A stretch of 64,000 nt of DNA from VXRD01 sp965242535 (GTDB lineage Bacteria; Latescibacterota; UBA2968): assembly GCA_965242535.1 (NCBI GenBank), contig OZ251458.1:3906001-3970000 (forward strand), in the 5' to 3' direction. The notes beneath the pieces are model-generated. The model was not told where the DNA came from. It made no database searches and saw nothing but the letters and a program-made list of their open reading frames with translations. A program made the position numbers and the translations under genes. Positions within the stretch are counted from its first letter, which is position 1; each line of letters begins with the position of its first letter. Below, in pieces: positions 1-9,188 of the stretch.

Positions 1-326
1 TATCTTGGTCGACAATTCTCGGCGACTTTCCGTTTCAAACGGGCGACCGTATCCGGGCCGAGGCCATTTTCCGGTGCAACGCTTTCTCGGTCATCCAGCA
101 CAGATCGAATCTCGTCAAAAGACGCCCGCCCCAATTTTTCGAGCAAGGTCGTAAATGCAGTGCGTTGCGAGTCTGTGTCAGACACGGCTTGGACAATATG
201 GGACAGGGTCGCTTCACGAGTCAGTGCATAGACGATATACTGATTGAGTGAAATACCTTCCCGATTTGCCCGTTGGGACAAGAGTTTGTGGAGTGTGTCC
301 GGCAGGCGGAGTGTTAAGCGGCTCAT
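1..326 (-). CDS. HicB-like ribbon-helix-helix antitoxin (partial, runs off the left edge)
   Basis: Translating the minus strand from the ATG at 326 gives at least 108 residues without a stop before the window edge. Residues 1-35 begin MSRLTLRLPDTLHKLL and continue through an alpha-helical stretch ending REGISLNQYIVYAL, the beta-strand plus two-helix pattern of Arc/MetJ-type antitoxins that carry a HicB-like C-terminal RHH domain. The rest (LTREATLSHIVQAV, then LLEKLGRASFDEIRSVL) is a charged helical tail of the kind that usually wraps a toxin partner. GGAG lies 10 nt upstream of the ATG and a good sigma-70 promoter precedes it. The toxin partner is presumably beyond the left edge. It could also be a solitary DNA-binding regulator. 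Confidence 0.75.
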   Translation of the reverse strand, partial: MSRLTLRLPDTLHKLLSQRANREGISLNQYIVYALTREATLSHIVQAVSDTDSQRTAFTTLLEKLGRASFDEIRSVLDDRESVAPENGLGPDTVARLKRKVAENCRPR

Positions 327-348
327 ATCTCATCTTCTCCTTGGCACT

Positions 349-377
349 ATTGTAGCATCTTATTTCGCGTTTTGCAA
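349..377 (-). promoter_or_regulatory. Sigma-70-type promoter of the RHH antitoxin gene
   Basis: On the minus strand TTGCAA (372-377) and TACAAT (349-354) are separated by exactly 17 nt. The predicted start of transcription would lie about 15 nt before the ATG at 326, giving a short leader with GGAG. An RHH antitoxin would be expected to autoregulate here, but I see no clear operator repeat. Confidence 0.6.
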
Positions 378-429
378 GTCTGAATATCGCCGAATCTCCT
401 TACATCGTTTTAACCATCGGGGGCATGCC

Positions 430-1263
430 ATGTCTCAAGCCATTCTCGAGCCAAAAGGTACCGCGCATCTCACGCAGGCACAGGTGGCGCGATTTGTGGA
501 GAACGGGTTTGTCGTCGTTCCGGGATTGATCGATCCGGACCGCGTCAATGCGGGGCTGAAGGAGTTGAAGGACAAGACCGGGATCGCGCCATACAATGCC
601 GAGACCTGGCCCGTGGATAAGGCGGGGATGCACGTGGGGCAGGAGGGCATTGCGTTTGACCGAGCGGTGTGCGTGTCGCCGCAAATGGAGGCCGTGGTGC
701 GGGAACTGGCCGGGGCCGCGGTGACGTGCGAGCGCGGGTTGGGGCCCATTTTGCGGTTTCCGCAACCGGGGCGCAAGCGCTTTGAACCGGGCGGGGGGCA
801 CATCGATGGCACGCGCCAAGGGAATGGCCTCACGATGTACCCGACCCATTTTTATCTCTTGGTGATGGCTTATTTGACGGACACAAACGAACGCGACGGG
901 GCGTTCACCGTTTGGCCGGGCAGTCCGCGGCAGGTGTTTGCATGGGCGTATTGCAATGGCATGGATTTGGGCGAGAAATGGCGCGCAACGGGCAGTACGG
1001 GCGCGCCGGACATTCCGCTCAACGACCCCATGCCGGTGGTTGCGCGAGCAGGCGACGTGGCGATTTGCCATTACTTGATGGTGCATGCGAGTTCCGCCAA
1101 CCGCGGCGATCACGTCCGCGTCGGGCTTCACGGATGGCTCAAAGCCGCGGGCGATCATCGCTACGTGCCCAAAGCAGGGCCGCCGCAACGCGACTGGACG
1201 CCGTTGGACTGGATTTTGAGAACGGACGACTTAAATGGGGAAAGGAGGTCTTCGGGAGCTTGA
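430..1263 (+). CDS. Phytanoyl-CoA dioxygenase (PhyH) family Fe(II)/2-oxoglutarate oxygenase
   Basis: 277 residues from the ATG at 430. A longer frame opens at 244 but overlaps the divergent antitoxin promoter and start region, so I prefer the internal ATG (MSQAILEPK). The metal-binding facial triad is visible: His124-x-Asp126 in GGGHIDG and His219 in VHASSANRGDHVRVG, with Arg230 as the likely 2-oxoglutarate anchor. N-terminal FVENGFVVVPGLID is the usual PhyH opening. Such enzymes hydroxylate small molecules or lipids in the cytoplasm; the substrate cannot be read from the sequence. It stands just upstream of the TonB receptor gene, separated by 74 bp. A second family member lies at 14470. Confidence 0.85.
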   Translation: MSQAILEPKGTAHLTQAQVARFVENGFVVVPGLIDPDRVNAGLKELKDKTGIAPYNAETWPVDKAGMHVGQEGIAFDRAVCVSPQMEAVVRELAGAAVTCERGLGPILRFPQPGRKRFEPGGGHIDGTRQGNGLTMYPTHFYLLVMAYLTDTNERDGAFTVWPGSPRQVFAWAYCNGMDLGEKWRATGSTGAPDIPLNDPMPVVARAGDVAICHYLMVHASSANRGDHVRVGLHGWLKAAGDHRYVPKAGPPQRDWTPLDWILRTDDLNGERRSSGA

Positions 1264-1337
1264 GATTTTTCGTAATTGCCGTTCATCGCAGCGGGGGAAT
1301 CGTCCCCTCGCAAAATGACACACAAAGGAGTTGACAC

Positions 1338-4300
1338 ATGAAGCGAATGTATTTGCTCTTTGCGCTTTCCCTTTTCGCGGTATCTCAGGCGTTTGCCGGT
1401 ACCACGGGAAAGGTCGCAGGCGTGGTGAAAGACGCCCAAACCGGCGAGGTGTTGCCCGGCGCGAATGTCGTCGTGATCGGCACGCGCTTGGGCGCGACAA
1501 CCGATATCAATGGCGCGTATTTCATCCTCAATGTTCCGCCCGGCCTCTTGGAGGTGCAGGCGTCGATGGTGGGCTATGCCAAGATCACGCAGACCGATGT
1601 GCGCGTGAAAATCGATCAGACCGCCAAGCTCAATTTTGAGTTGCGCGAAGAGGCACTTCAAGGGGATGAGATTTTGGTGGTGGCCGTGCGTCCGCCCGTG
1701 GAGATCGACCTGACCGCGAGCAAACAGACGATGACCACCTCGGAATTGCAGTTGAGTTGGGCCAACACGGTGGAAGAGGCCGTGGAAACCCAGTCTGGCG
1801 TGGGGGTTCGGGGAAGTATCCGCGGAGGGTACGGCATCAACGCCGCCTATATTATCGATGGGGTGGATGTGCGGGACAGCAATACCCAATCCAGCTTTGT
1901 CGTGACCAATACGGCGGCCATTCAGGAAATGGAGGTTTTGTCCGGCGGGTACAACGCGGAATACGGGCAGGCCAACGATGCGATCATCAACATCGTGACC
2001 CGATCCGCCCGCGACAAATGGCACTGGAACGCCAAGACGCGCATGCGGCCGCGCGGCAAGTACCACTGGGGCCGCAATATTTACAGCGAGGAAAATGTCG
2101 AGCACCAAGTGATCTCCAAAGCGTTCTTCGACAACAACGACATGGGGGCTTCTTGGAACGACTACTGGCGGGAGCAGGGCATGGAACCCACCGCCGAGTT
2201 CAACTGGCAGAAGTACCAAGAGTTCACGACGCCGCCGGAAAATATGGGCAATTACGCGGACCTGGATCAGTGGGAGTGGGAAGGCGCTGCGTTCGGGCCC
2301 CTCTCTTCCAACATGGACCTGATGTTGAGCGGCAAGTATTTGCGCGGCGTTACCAAGTGGCCGAGCGTTTTCAAATACAGTCCGGAATGGAGCGTGCTCA
2401 CCAAATTGAATTACAACGTGACCCAGAACACCAAAATCACGGCGTCGTTCAATCACCAGGGCACGGACAACAGCGGCCAGCCCAGGTTGACTTATATGTC
2501 GACCGACGACATGGGCGGTTCGATGGGGAATCTCCCATCGGGCGGGATCCGATCTCCCTACCAGACGGAAAAATGGAATTCGAATAGCAACAGCGTCATT
2601 ACCGGCAATAACTCGCGCGTGCCGCCTCCGCAGTATATCCGGACGAATGCGGCGATGTTAAAACTGACGCACCTCTTTAGTTCGCGCACGTTTATGGATT
2701 TCCGCGTTCAGCACTACCGAATGGATTACGACGCGCATTATGAAAACCTGGAATCCAATCCCGTTTTATTTTCGGATCAGGTCGATCGGACCCCGGTATT
2801 TTTGGAACCGACGTGGTTTCCCAGCAGCCCGGTCAGCACGGGCGGCCGGCGGTGGCAATGGCCGAGGGACAACGCCAAGATGTTCGCCAATACGTGGCGC
2901 ACGACATTCCGGTTCGATCTGACCAGTCAAGTCAACGAACACCACCTGATCAAGACGGGCCTGTCTTATGAGCCGCAGTATATCGACACCTGGTACGGCG
3001 GGCAATTTGGATCGGCATCACAGCCGTTTAACAAAGTGCCAAACCGGGATTATCGCCCTTGGGATTTCACCGCTTACGTACAGGATCAAATCGAGGCGGA
3101 AGGCATGATCGTCAACCTGGGCTTGCGCCTGGACATGTTCAACGCCAACCGGAATGTAAATTACACGCTTTGGGATCCCTACGCGCTGTCGCGCATCACC
3201 GAGGGAAATATCGCCGGGGGCATTCTGTCCTTTGATCCGGATGGGCCGCAGGCGGTCAAGACGCCGCTTCAGGTCGCGCTGTCGCCTCGCGTGGGCATCG
3301 CGCATCCCATTACCGCGAGCACGGTGTTGCACTTTATGTACGGGCATTTCAACCAACGCCCGCCGTGGGTGAAAATCGCAGGCAATAAGGCCATCTGGAA
3401 CCGGGGGGCGCCCTCTGATCCGACCGTTCCCCTGCCGCCCAATTACGACGCGAATCCCAACGAGGATTACAACTACATCCACTGGTGGGGCGTAGGCGGC
3501 AATCCGGCGATTGGGTTTGAGAAGATGATCCAATACGAGGTGGGGTTTGACCAAGATATCGCAGGCGTGCTCGGCATGGATGTGACGATGTATTACAAGG
3601 ATGCCAAGGATCTGACAAAGCGCGGTTTCCGACAGGGTCGGGAAGAAGAGACCGGCAACAATGAAACGCTTCAGGTCAATTTGTTCATGGATCCGGCCAA
3701 CCCGCAAAAACAGACGCCCCAGGACCAGTTCACGAACCGGGGGGCATGGAACGTTCAAGGCGCGCGCCTCGACGCCCGCGGTTTGGAATTGGAATTGAGC
3801 ACCAAACGCTGGCAAAACGTGCAGCTCCAAGCCAAGTACGACCTGTCCTATTCCAGCACAGGGGCTTATGGGCCGACGAATCTCTACATTCCCATCGAGC
3901 AACCCGACGGTTCGATCAAGAAACTCGGCCTGGATAGATACCACGGCGCGGGAGAGAACAATTTGGAATTGTGGAACCCGCACAATACGCTCAAATTCAA
4001 CGCGCTGTTCCGCACGCCGACGGGGTTCGGTCCTGCACTGGGCGCGTTCAATCCGCTCGGTAGCTGGTTCTTGAACGTACACTACACCTACGCTTCGGCA
4101 CAGCGATACACCTATCATCCGCCCGGCGATACGAGCACCGAGCCGCTGAACCGGTCGTGGAAGCCCTATCATCGGACCAATCTGCGACTCTCGAAGCGTT
4201 TCGGGCTGGCGGGGGGGATGAAAGGCGAATTTGCCCTGGACGTACGCAATGTCTTCAACAACAAAATCCTAAAGTTGTTTGGGGGGCAGGATTTGTTCAA

Positions 4301-4454
4301 CTTCGTCGAAAAGGGCGAGATGCCCGTGGTGAAAGCCACCTATCTGACGCCCGATGGCGCTTCTGCCGAATGGGTGGAGCCGAACCAGTGGACGATTTAC
4401 CGCCCGGATCTGACGCCGAGAGAGTTGTTCTTCTCGCTGTCGGTCGAATATTGA
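1338..4454 (+). CDS. TonB-dependent outer-membrane receptor with N-terminal carboxypeptidase-regulatory-like domain
   Basis: 1038 residues. Signal peptide at 1-20 (LLFALSLFAVSQAFA), then an Ig-like carboxypeptidase-regulatory domain at about 24-105 (GVVKDAQTGEVLPGANVV, TDINGAYFI), a plug domain at about 120-230 (YIIDGVDVRD, IQEMEVLSGGYNAEYGQA) and a long aromatic-rich beta-barrel ending LFFSLSVEY, a typical outer-membrane C-terminal strand. AAGGAG sits before the ATG. The architecture is that of SusC/OmpA-related receptors that import oligosaccharides or other large ligands using TonB energy. It is followed after 70 bp by a secreted protein and a PorV-like barrel, and the three probably form one operon. 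The ligand is unknown. Confidence 0.88.
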   Translation: MKRMYLLFALSLFAVSQAFAGTTGKVAGVVKDAQTGEVLPGANVVVIGTRLGATTDINGAYFILNVPPGLLEVQASMVGYAKITQTDVRVKIDQTAKLNFELREEALQGDEILVVAVRPPVEIDLTASKQTMTTSELQLSWANTVEEAVETQSGVGVRGSIRGGYGINAAYIIDGVDVRDSNTQSSFVVTNTAAIQEMEVLSGGYNAEYGQANDAIINIVTRSARDKWHWNAKTRMRPRGKYHWGRNIYSEENVEHQVISKAFFDNNDMGASWNDYWREQGMEPTAEFNWQKYQEFTTPPENMGNYADLDQWEWEGAAFGPLSSNMDLMLSGKYLRGVTKWPSVFKYSPEWSVLTKLNYNVTQNTKITASFNHQGTDNSGQPRLTYMSTDDMGGSMGNLPSGGIRSPYQTEKWNSNSNSVITGNNSRVPPPQYIRTNAAMLKLTHLFSSRTFMDFRVQHYRMDYDAHYENLESNPVLFSDQVDRTPVFLEPTWFPSSPVSTGGRRWQWPRDNAKMFANTWRTTFRFDLTSQVNEHHLIKTGLSYEPQYIDTWYGGQFGSASQPFNKVPNRDYRPWDFTAYVQDQIEAEGMIVNLGLRLDMFNANRNVNYTLWDPYALSRITEGNIAGGILSFDPDGPQAVKTPLQVALSPRVGIAHPITASTVLHFMYGHFNQRPPWVKIAGNKAIWNRGAPSDPTVPLPPNYDANPNEDYNYIHWWGVGGNPAIGFEKMIQYEVGFDQDIAGVLGMDVTMYYKDAKDLTKRGFRQGREEETGNNETLQVNLFMDPANPQKQTPQDQFTNRGAWNVQGARLDARGLELELSTKRWQNVQLQAKYDLSYSSTGAYGPTNLYIPIEQPDGSIKKLGLDRYHGAGENNLELWNPHNTLKFNALFRTPTGFGPALGAFNPLGSWFLNVHYTYASAQRYTYHPPGDTSTEPLNRSWKPYHRTNLRLSKRFGLAGGMKGEFALDVRNVFNNKILKLFGGQDLFNFVEKGEMPVVKATYLTPDGASAEWVEPNQWTIYRPDLTPRELFFSLSVEY

Positions 4455-4524
4455 GAAGTCGTTTTTCCGCGCCCTACCCCATTATCGGGGCCGGGCCATC
4501 AATTCATCCCAAAGGAGTTCCATT

Positions 4525-6597
4525 ATGAGTGCAAAACGCGCATCTCTCTGGCACTGTGTGATCGCACTGCTTTTGATCTCGCCAGAGGTTGTGAATGCCC
4601 AGGCGGTGCCCGAAGATCAACTCGTGGGCAACAACTCCATCGAGTTCACCGCCGGAAGGTTGTGGTGGGGCACGAGCACGGCGGCGAATTACGCAGAGAC
4701 GGCGATTCCCAATGTCGTTTCTTATCCCGGCTATTACCAAGCCACCGACCACATGGACATGATCGCGCCTTGGATCTGGGTCGACAATCGGGGGCGGCGG
4801 GTGAAGATCAATTTGACGGAACGGAGCATCGTGTCGTTTGGCGGCGCAGTCCGGCCCATGAGCAACAACTACAATTACAACTTTGTGGGACCGGGCGGCA
4901 CCGACGAGGCCGAGCAGTGGGGCGAAGGGGTCTTTCAGACGTTCAGAATGAATCCAGCCAGCCCGGCCGATCCGATGGGGGCCGTGCAGATCACCACCAA
5001 GACGATGGCGTGGAGCGTGCCCAAGTACGACGATTTTGTCATCCACAAGATCAAGATCGAACAGGTGGATGACGTCGTATTGGAAGATTTTTACATGTGT
5101 TTTCCCGCTCAAGTGCAGTACAACAACGGTCAACTCGTGAATAACGCCTTCAAGTTCAAGAACGACATGCAGTTTGACTGGGATCCCGAGCGGGAGATTT
5201 TCATTTTTTATGACGACGTGCAGTGGCCGACCACGGACAGCGCGCCCATTTCGTTTGACATTTACGAATCGCCGGGCGATGTGACCGGCGATGGGGGCGA
5301 CCCCGGCAACATCACCGAGGCGGGGTCTTTAGATCGCAGGTTGTACGAACCGGAAGCCCGAGCCTGGGGCATCGTCAATCTGACTTACAATGGTATGCCT
5401 GAAGAACCCCACTACAATATCCTCGCCGCGGCCGAGTCTGCCGCACGGACGGGCAACTTTGCGGGCAGGGCGAGCGACGACCGCGTGCCATCGCGCGAGT
5501 TTGGGCGCTTGTGGGCAGGCGCGAGTTGGGAGCAGGATTTGCAGGCGTTTTCACACGATCAAGAGCGGGCGAGTTGGCGCGAGCTGTGGGATGATCCGAG
5601 CCGGCCAAAGGATGGGTCCGTCGATGGCAACCTGTTTGAGCGGTCGCCGATGCTGTATTCCTACATCGGCCCCTACGCGTTTCAGCCGGGCGAAGTCATT
5701 GAACTGATCATCATCTATTGCTTTGGCGAGATGGACCGCAATGTGTCACAGCGCGGCGGGTTGGAAGCGACGCAACGATACCAGACAGAAGGCATTGCCG
5801 CGTTGAAGCAAAACTGGGATTCGGCTTTGCAACTGATCGAAAACAATTTCAAATTGCCCGCAGATCAGTATCCGCCCCCTCTCGTGGGAACCCAACCCTT
5901 CGTCGAAGACGGGTACCCCAAGTTGACGGCGGAACCATTTGCCGACGCCAGTACGGAAACGCAGGGTTTTACCTTGACTTGGCAGGCTGTGCCGGATGAT
6001 TACCGAGATCCGGGCACGGGACAAAATGACTTTGCCGGATATCGGGTTTATCGGTCAGAGATTCACATCACCGGCCCGTGGGAATTGGTTACGGAAATTT
6101 CCGCTGCGGAGGCCGCGGCTTATCGGCAGGGCGACGAGATCGTTTTTCAAGCCGAGACAGAGCCCGGTATTCCCTTCCGCTTTGCCGTGACGTCTTTCGA
6201 TACGCAGGGCTTGGAAAGCGGCTTAACGGCCTATACGTTTTACGCTCTAGAAGCGCCGAGAGCACCTTCCGACGACATGACGCAGATCCGCGTGGTGCCG
6301 AATCCCTTCCGACAGCGCAGTGGATTTTTGGATCCGTCGCAGAACAACCGCTTGGCCTTTGTCAATATCCCGGCCAAATGCACGATTCGGATTTACACGC
6401 TGGCGGGCGATCTGGTGAAAATTATCGAACACGACGCTTTCGGAGAATCGACCTGGGGAAGCCAAGCCGCCGGCAATTATTTGCAGACGGACTTTTCCGA
6501 AAGCCCGGCGGCCGGGCTTTACATCTATCACGTAACCTCCCATGTGCCGGGGGAAGAAGGCAAGTCCCACGTTGGGAAGTTCATGATCATTCGCTAA
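4525..6597 (+). CDS. Secreted protein with fibronectin III-like region and FlgD/T9SS-type C-terminal domain
   Basis: 690 residues with a signal peptide (SLWHCVIALLLISPEVVNAQA). The first 480 residues match no family I recognise. About 490-580 look like a fibronectin III-type sandwich (GFTLTWQAVPDDYR, FAGYRVYRSEI, PFRFAVTSFDTQGLESG). The final 90 residues have the pattern RVVPNPF, IRIYTLAGDLVKII and LYIYHV ending in GKFMIIR, as in FlgD-like Ig domains used as sorting or assembly tails in FCB bacteria. AAAGGAG precedes the ATG. It lies between the TonB receptor and a PorV-like protein, which suggests a cell-surface partner of that receptor, possibly a ligand-binding lid. That role is inferred. 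Confidence 0.72.
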   Translation: MSAKRASLWHCVIALLLISPEVVNAQAVPEDQLVGNNSIEFTAGRLWWGTSTAANYAETAIPNVVSYPGYYQATDHMDMIAPWIWVDNRGRRVKINLTERSIVSFGGAVRPMSNNYNYNFVGPGGTDEAEQWGEGVFQTFRMNPASPADPMGAVQITTKTMAWSVPKYDDFVIHKIKIEQVDDVVLEDFYMCFPAQVQYNNGQLVNNAFKFKNDMQFDWDPEREIFIFYDDVQWPTTDSAPISFDIYESPGDVTGDGGDPGNITEAGSLDRRLYEPEARAWGIVNLTYNGMPEEPHYNILAAAESAARTGNFAGRASDDRVPSREFGRLWAGASWEQDLQAFSHDQERASWRELWDDPSRPKDGSVDGNLFERSPMLYSYIGPYAFQPGEVIELIIIYCFGEMDRNVSQRGGLEATQRYQTEGIAALKQNWDSALQLIENNFKLPADQYPPPLVGTQPFVEDGYPKLTAEPFADASTETQGFTLTWQAVPDDYRDPGTGQNDFAGYRVYRSEIHITGPWELVTEISAAEAAAYRQGDEIVFQAETEPGIPFRFAVTSFDTQGLESGLTAYTFYALEAPRAPSDDMTQIRVVPNPFRQRSGFLDPSQNNRLAFVNIPAKCTIRIYTLAGDLVKIIEHDAFGESTWGSQAAGNYLQTDFSESPAAGLYIYHVTSHVPGEEGKSHVGKFMIIR

Positions 6598-6609
6598 GTG
6601 GAGGATGCA

Positions 6610-7671
6610 ATGAGATACAAGACGATGATTCCGATCCTGTTGCTCGCGGTCGGGTTCGCAAGCGAAGCGTTCGCCCAGCGCCGCTTCGAGGCGGAAGTGG
6701 AATCGGGCATTGCGCCACTGCCCTATAGCCGCGTGGGGCGGTCGGGCTGGCAATTTGCCAAATTGCCCACGTCGGCGCGCATGGCGAGTTTGGGCGGGAT
6801 TGCGACCGTGCTGGGGCGGGGCGATGCCAACGCCGCGCTGACCAACCCGGCGTCGATGTCCGATGTGGCATCTTTGAGCCTGTCGGGCAGCAGCATGAAC
6901 TGGATCGCCGATATCACCTATTATTCCGGCGCGGTGGTCAAGAGTTTTGACCAGTGGGGCGTATTCGGGCTCACGATCAATACGCTCGATTACGGGGATA
7001 TGGTGCGAACCGAGAACCAAGAGCAGTTCGGGACCGACGGCGAAACCCTGGGCCGAACGCAACCCGTGCTGGACGGACTCGGCACGTTTTCCGGCGGCGA
7101 CCTGGCCGTGGGGGTGAACTACGCCCGGCGCATTACGGACCGCTTGCAGGTGGGCGGCACGGTGAAGTATTTCCAAGAGACCTTGGACGATGCCAAGACC
7201 GGGAACTGGGCGATCGATATCGGCACGTATTATTATACGGGAATCCGGAGTTTGAGAATTGCGATGCTCGGGCAGAATTTCGGCCCGGATACCGAGTTCA
7301 CCAAGTACGACGAGCAGATCCAAATTCCGCCCTCGCAAGTGCGGATGCCCATGGTGTTCAAACTGGGCGCGGCGATCGATCTGATCGAAAAGTCAGAGGA
7401 TCATCCGCATCTGCTCACGCTGGCAACCGAGTTCACGCACCCCAATGACGGGGATGAAAAAGTGCATGTGGCAACCGAATACGGGTTTAGCGACATGGCG
7501 TATCTCCGCGGTGGCTATCGCTTCAATTACGACGAGGAGGGCATCACCGCTGGCGGTGGCCTCCACCTGAAGCGCGCCCGCTATGGGATCAGCGTGGATT
7601 ACGCCTATATCGACTTTGGCCGCTTGAGTTCGGTGCATGTGGTGACGGTTGGATTCGATTTTGGAGAGTGA
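6610..7671 (+). CDS. PorV/PorQ-like outer-membrane beta-barrel protein
   Basis: 353 residues from the ATG at 6610, which has GGAGG (6600-6604) five nt upstream; the GTG at 6598 lacks a site. Signal peptide MRYKTMIPILLLAVGFASEAFAQ. The mature N-terminus contains ARMASLGGIATVLGRGDANAALTNPASM, written here as two conserved blocks: the ARMASLGG block and the ANAALTNPA block, hallmarks of PorV/PorQ/UPF0164 barrels of the FadL-like fold. The end (SSVHVVTVGFDFGE) is a terminal beta strand. It directly follows the gene for a protein with a FlgD-like tail, so a shuttle or anchor role for that cargo is plausible, but no full type IX system is visible. A strong terminator follows. Confidence 0.75.
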   Translation: MRYKTMIPILLLAVGFASEAFAQRRFEAEVESGIAPLPYSRVGRSGWQFAKLPTSARMASLGGIATVLGRGDANAALTNPASMSDVASLSLSGSSMNWIADITYYSGAVVKSFDQWGVFGLTINTLDYGDMVRTENQEQFGTDGETLGRTQPVLDGLGTFSGGDLAVGVNYARRITDRLQVGGTVKYFQETLDDAKTGNWAIDIGTYYYTGIRSLRIAMLGQNFGPDTEFTKYDEQIQIPPSQVRMPMVFKLGAAIDLIEKSEDHPHLLTLATEFTHPNDGDEKVHVATEYGFSDMAYLRGGYRFNYDEEGITAGGGLHLKRARYGISVDYAYIDFGRLSSVHVVTVGFDFGE

Positions 7672-7693
7672 CCCGCATCGCGCTCAATCCCTG

Positions 7694-7735
7694 GGCGCCT
7701 GACGGCATCTCGCCCGTCAGGCGCCTATTTTTTTT
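7694..7735 (+). terminator. Rho-independent terminator after the outer-membrane operon
   Basis: Arms GGCGCCTGACGG (7694-7705) and CCGTCAGGCGCC (7714-7725) pair perfectly around an 8-nt loop, followed by TA and a run of eight T. It ends the 1338-7671 operon and isolates the next gene. Confidence 0.92.
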
Positions 7736-7754
7736 GACGCAGGAGGGTATGAGA

Positions 7755-9131
7755 ATGAACGATGCCGAGTTGGATGAATACGGTGGCTGGACGGGTATTC
7801 AGGGTGAAAAGACCGGTTTTTTTCATGTGAAAAAAATTGACGGTCGAAACTGGTTTGTCACGCCGCATGGCAATGTCTTTTTTCCCGTGGCACTCAGCCA
7901 TCTCTTGTCCGGGGAGAGCGATGTGGCCTGCGAGAATATTTACGGGGGCGACCGGGAAGCATGGGTGCGTGGCTCCCTCGCCAATGCCCGTGCGATGGGC
8001 TTTAACTGTGCATTGGGCGGCGCCACGAGCCCGGAACGCAACTTGAATGGGTTCGTCGATGTCGCAGAGGCCGAAGCGGTATTTCGGGAGGAGAATTTTC
8101 CCTTTGCGGTGGGCGTGATCGTGCTGAAGCATCCCGTGGAATTTGTCGAAGGGGAAGTGCTCCCGGATATTTTTTCTCCGGCGTTTGAACAGGTGATCGA
8201 ATCCAGAGCCGAAGCGGTTTGTCCCGCCGTTGCAGATGACCCGCTCGTGATGGGGTATTACTACGGTTTCGGCGCATTTAACCATTCGCCACATTGGGTG
8301 AACCACCATCTGTCCCTGCCGCCAGAGAGTCCCGGACGCAGTGCCCTCATCGACTTGCTCGTGCAGCGGTATGGCGACGATGTTCGGCAATTCAACCGGA
8401 TATATGGCACCGATTTGGGGCAGATCGCCGATTTGAAACGGGCGGAGGTGCTGGCCTACGACAATGCCTTCGAGAATCGCAATTATCGGGCGACGCGAAA
8501 AAAGCTGGATCCGCGGCAACTGGATGATTTCGAAGCCATCCTTTCCCTCATGTGTGTCGCGCTCTACAAAATTGCCCATACCGCGATTCGGCGGTGGGAT
8601 CGCACGCATCTCATCTTCGGTTCTTTCATCAAAGAATGGGCTTTGACGGGCGATTCATGGAACGCAGCGGCGCCCTACATCGACATGATCGCACCGCAAC
8701 ATTTCAATCGCGAGATTTCGGTCAACGAGTTGGCCGATGCCGCGGATTTGCCCATCCTCATGTCGGATGACTATTTCGGGTTTCACTATCCCGGGGAAAA
8801 AGGCAACCGCCACGCGGGCGTGACCTCTCACGACGCGCGCGGCGACATATACCGCGCAAACCTGATGCGGCATTACAAAGACCCGCAGGTTCTCGGCGTC
8901 ACGTATTGCGCCTGTATGTACGATCAGGCCGGCAACTCACTCGAAAGAAATCTCCAGAATGGGTATTACGACATGCAGGGCAACCCGCGCGAAAATCTGA
9001 TCGCGGCGGTGACGGACATCAATCGGGCCGTCTATACACATGCCCCACATCCCGGTACAGACGAGGAGCTTCGAGCATTGAAGCAGACACTTTTCGATAC
9101 CTGGGATAAATACGAACGCGGGGGATGGTAG
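7755..9131 (+). CDS. Agarase-like glycoside hydrolase (TIM-barrel) family protein
   Basis: 458 residues from the ATG at 7755, eight nt after AGGAGG (7741-7746); an ATG at 7749 is too close to that site. No signal peptide is visible, so it probably acts in the cytoplasm. The opening GFFHVKKIDGRNWFVTPHGN with VFFPVALSHL is the entry strand pattern of agarase-like (clan GH-A) hydrolases, in which a nutrient or product is described as 'thing on the plate'; later strands include MGYYYGFGAF, LIFGSFIKEW and LPILMSDDYFGFHYPG, where Glu and Asp residues could be catalytic. The exact family and substrate cannot be fixed by eye. It may process glycans together with the heparinase and fucosidase elsewhere in the window. 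Confidence 0.65.
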   Translation: MNDAELDEYGGWTGIQGEKTGFFHVKKIDGRNWFVTPHGNVFFPVALSHLLSGESDVACENIYGGDREAWVRGSLANARAMGFNCALGGATSPERNLNGFVDVAEAEAVFREENFPFAVGVIVLKHPVEFVEGEVLPDIFSPAFEQVIESRAEAVCPAVADDPLVMGYYYGFGAFNHSPHWVNHHLSLPPESPGRSALIDLLVQRYGDDVRQFNRIYGTDLGQIADLKRAEVLAYDNAFENRNYRATRKKLDPRQLDDFEAILSLMCVALYKIAHTAIRRWDRTHLIFGSFIKEWALTGDSWNAAAPYIDMIAPQHFNREISVNELADAADLPILMSDDYFGFHYPGEKGNRHAGVTSHDARGDIYRANLMRHYKDPQVLGVTYCACMYDQAGNSLERNLQNGYYDMQGNPRENLIAAVTDINRAVYTHAPHPGTDEELRALKQTLFDTWDKYERGGW

Positions 9132-9188
9132 GCCGTGCGAAAAGGGCAGTTGGATGGAGCTGATCACCGACTGCGGACAGGCACGGGG

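Noticed and set aside
400..1188. Long minus-strand frame opposite the first oxygenase
   Set aside because: A mirror of the GC-rich coding strand; no ribosome-binding site or domain.
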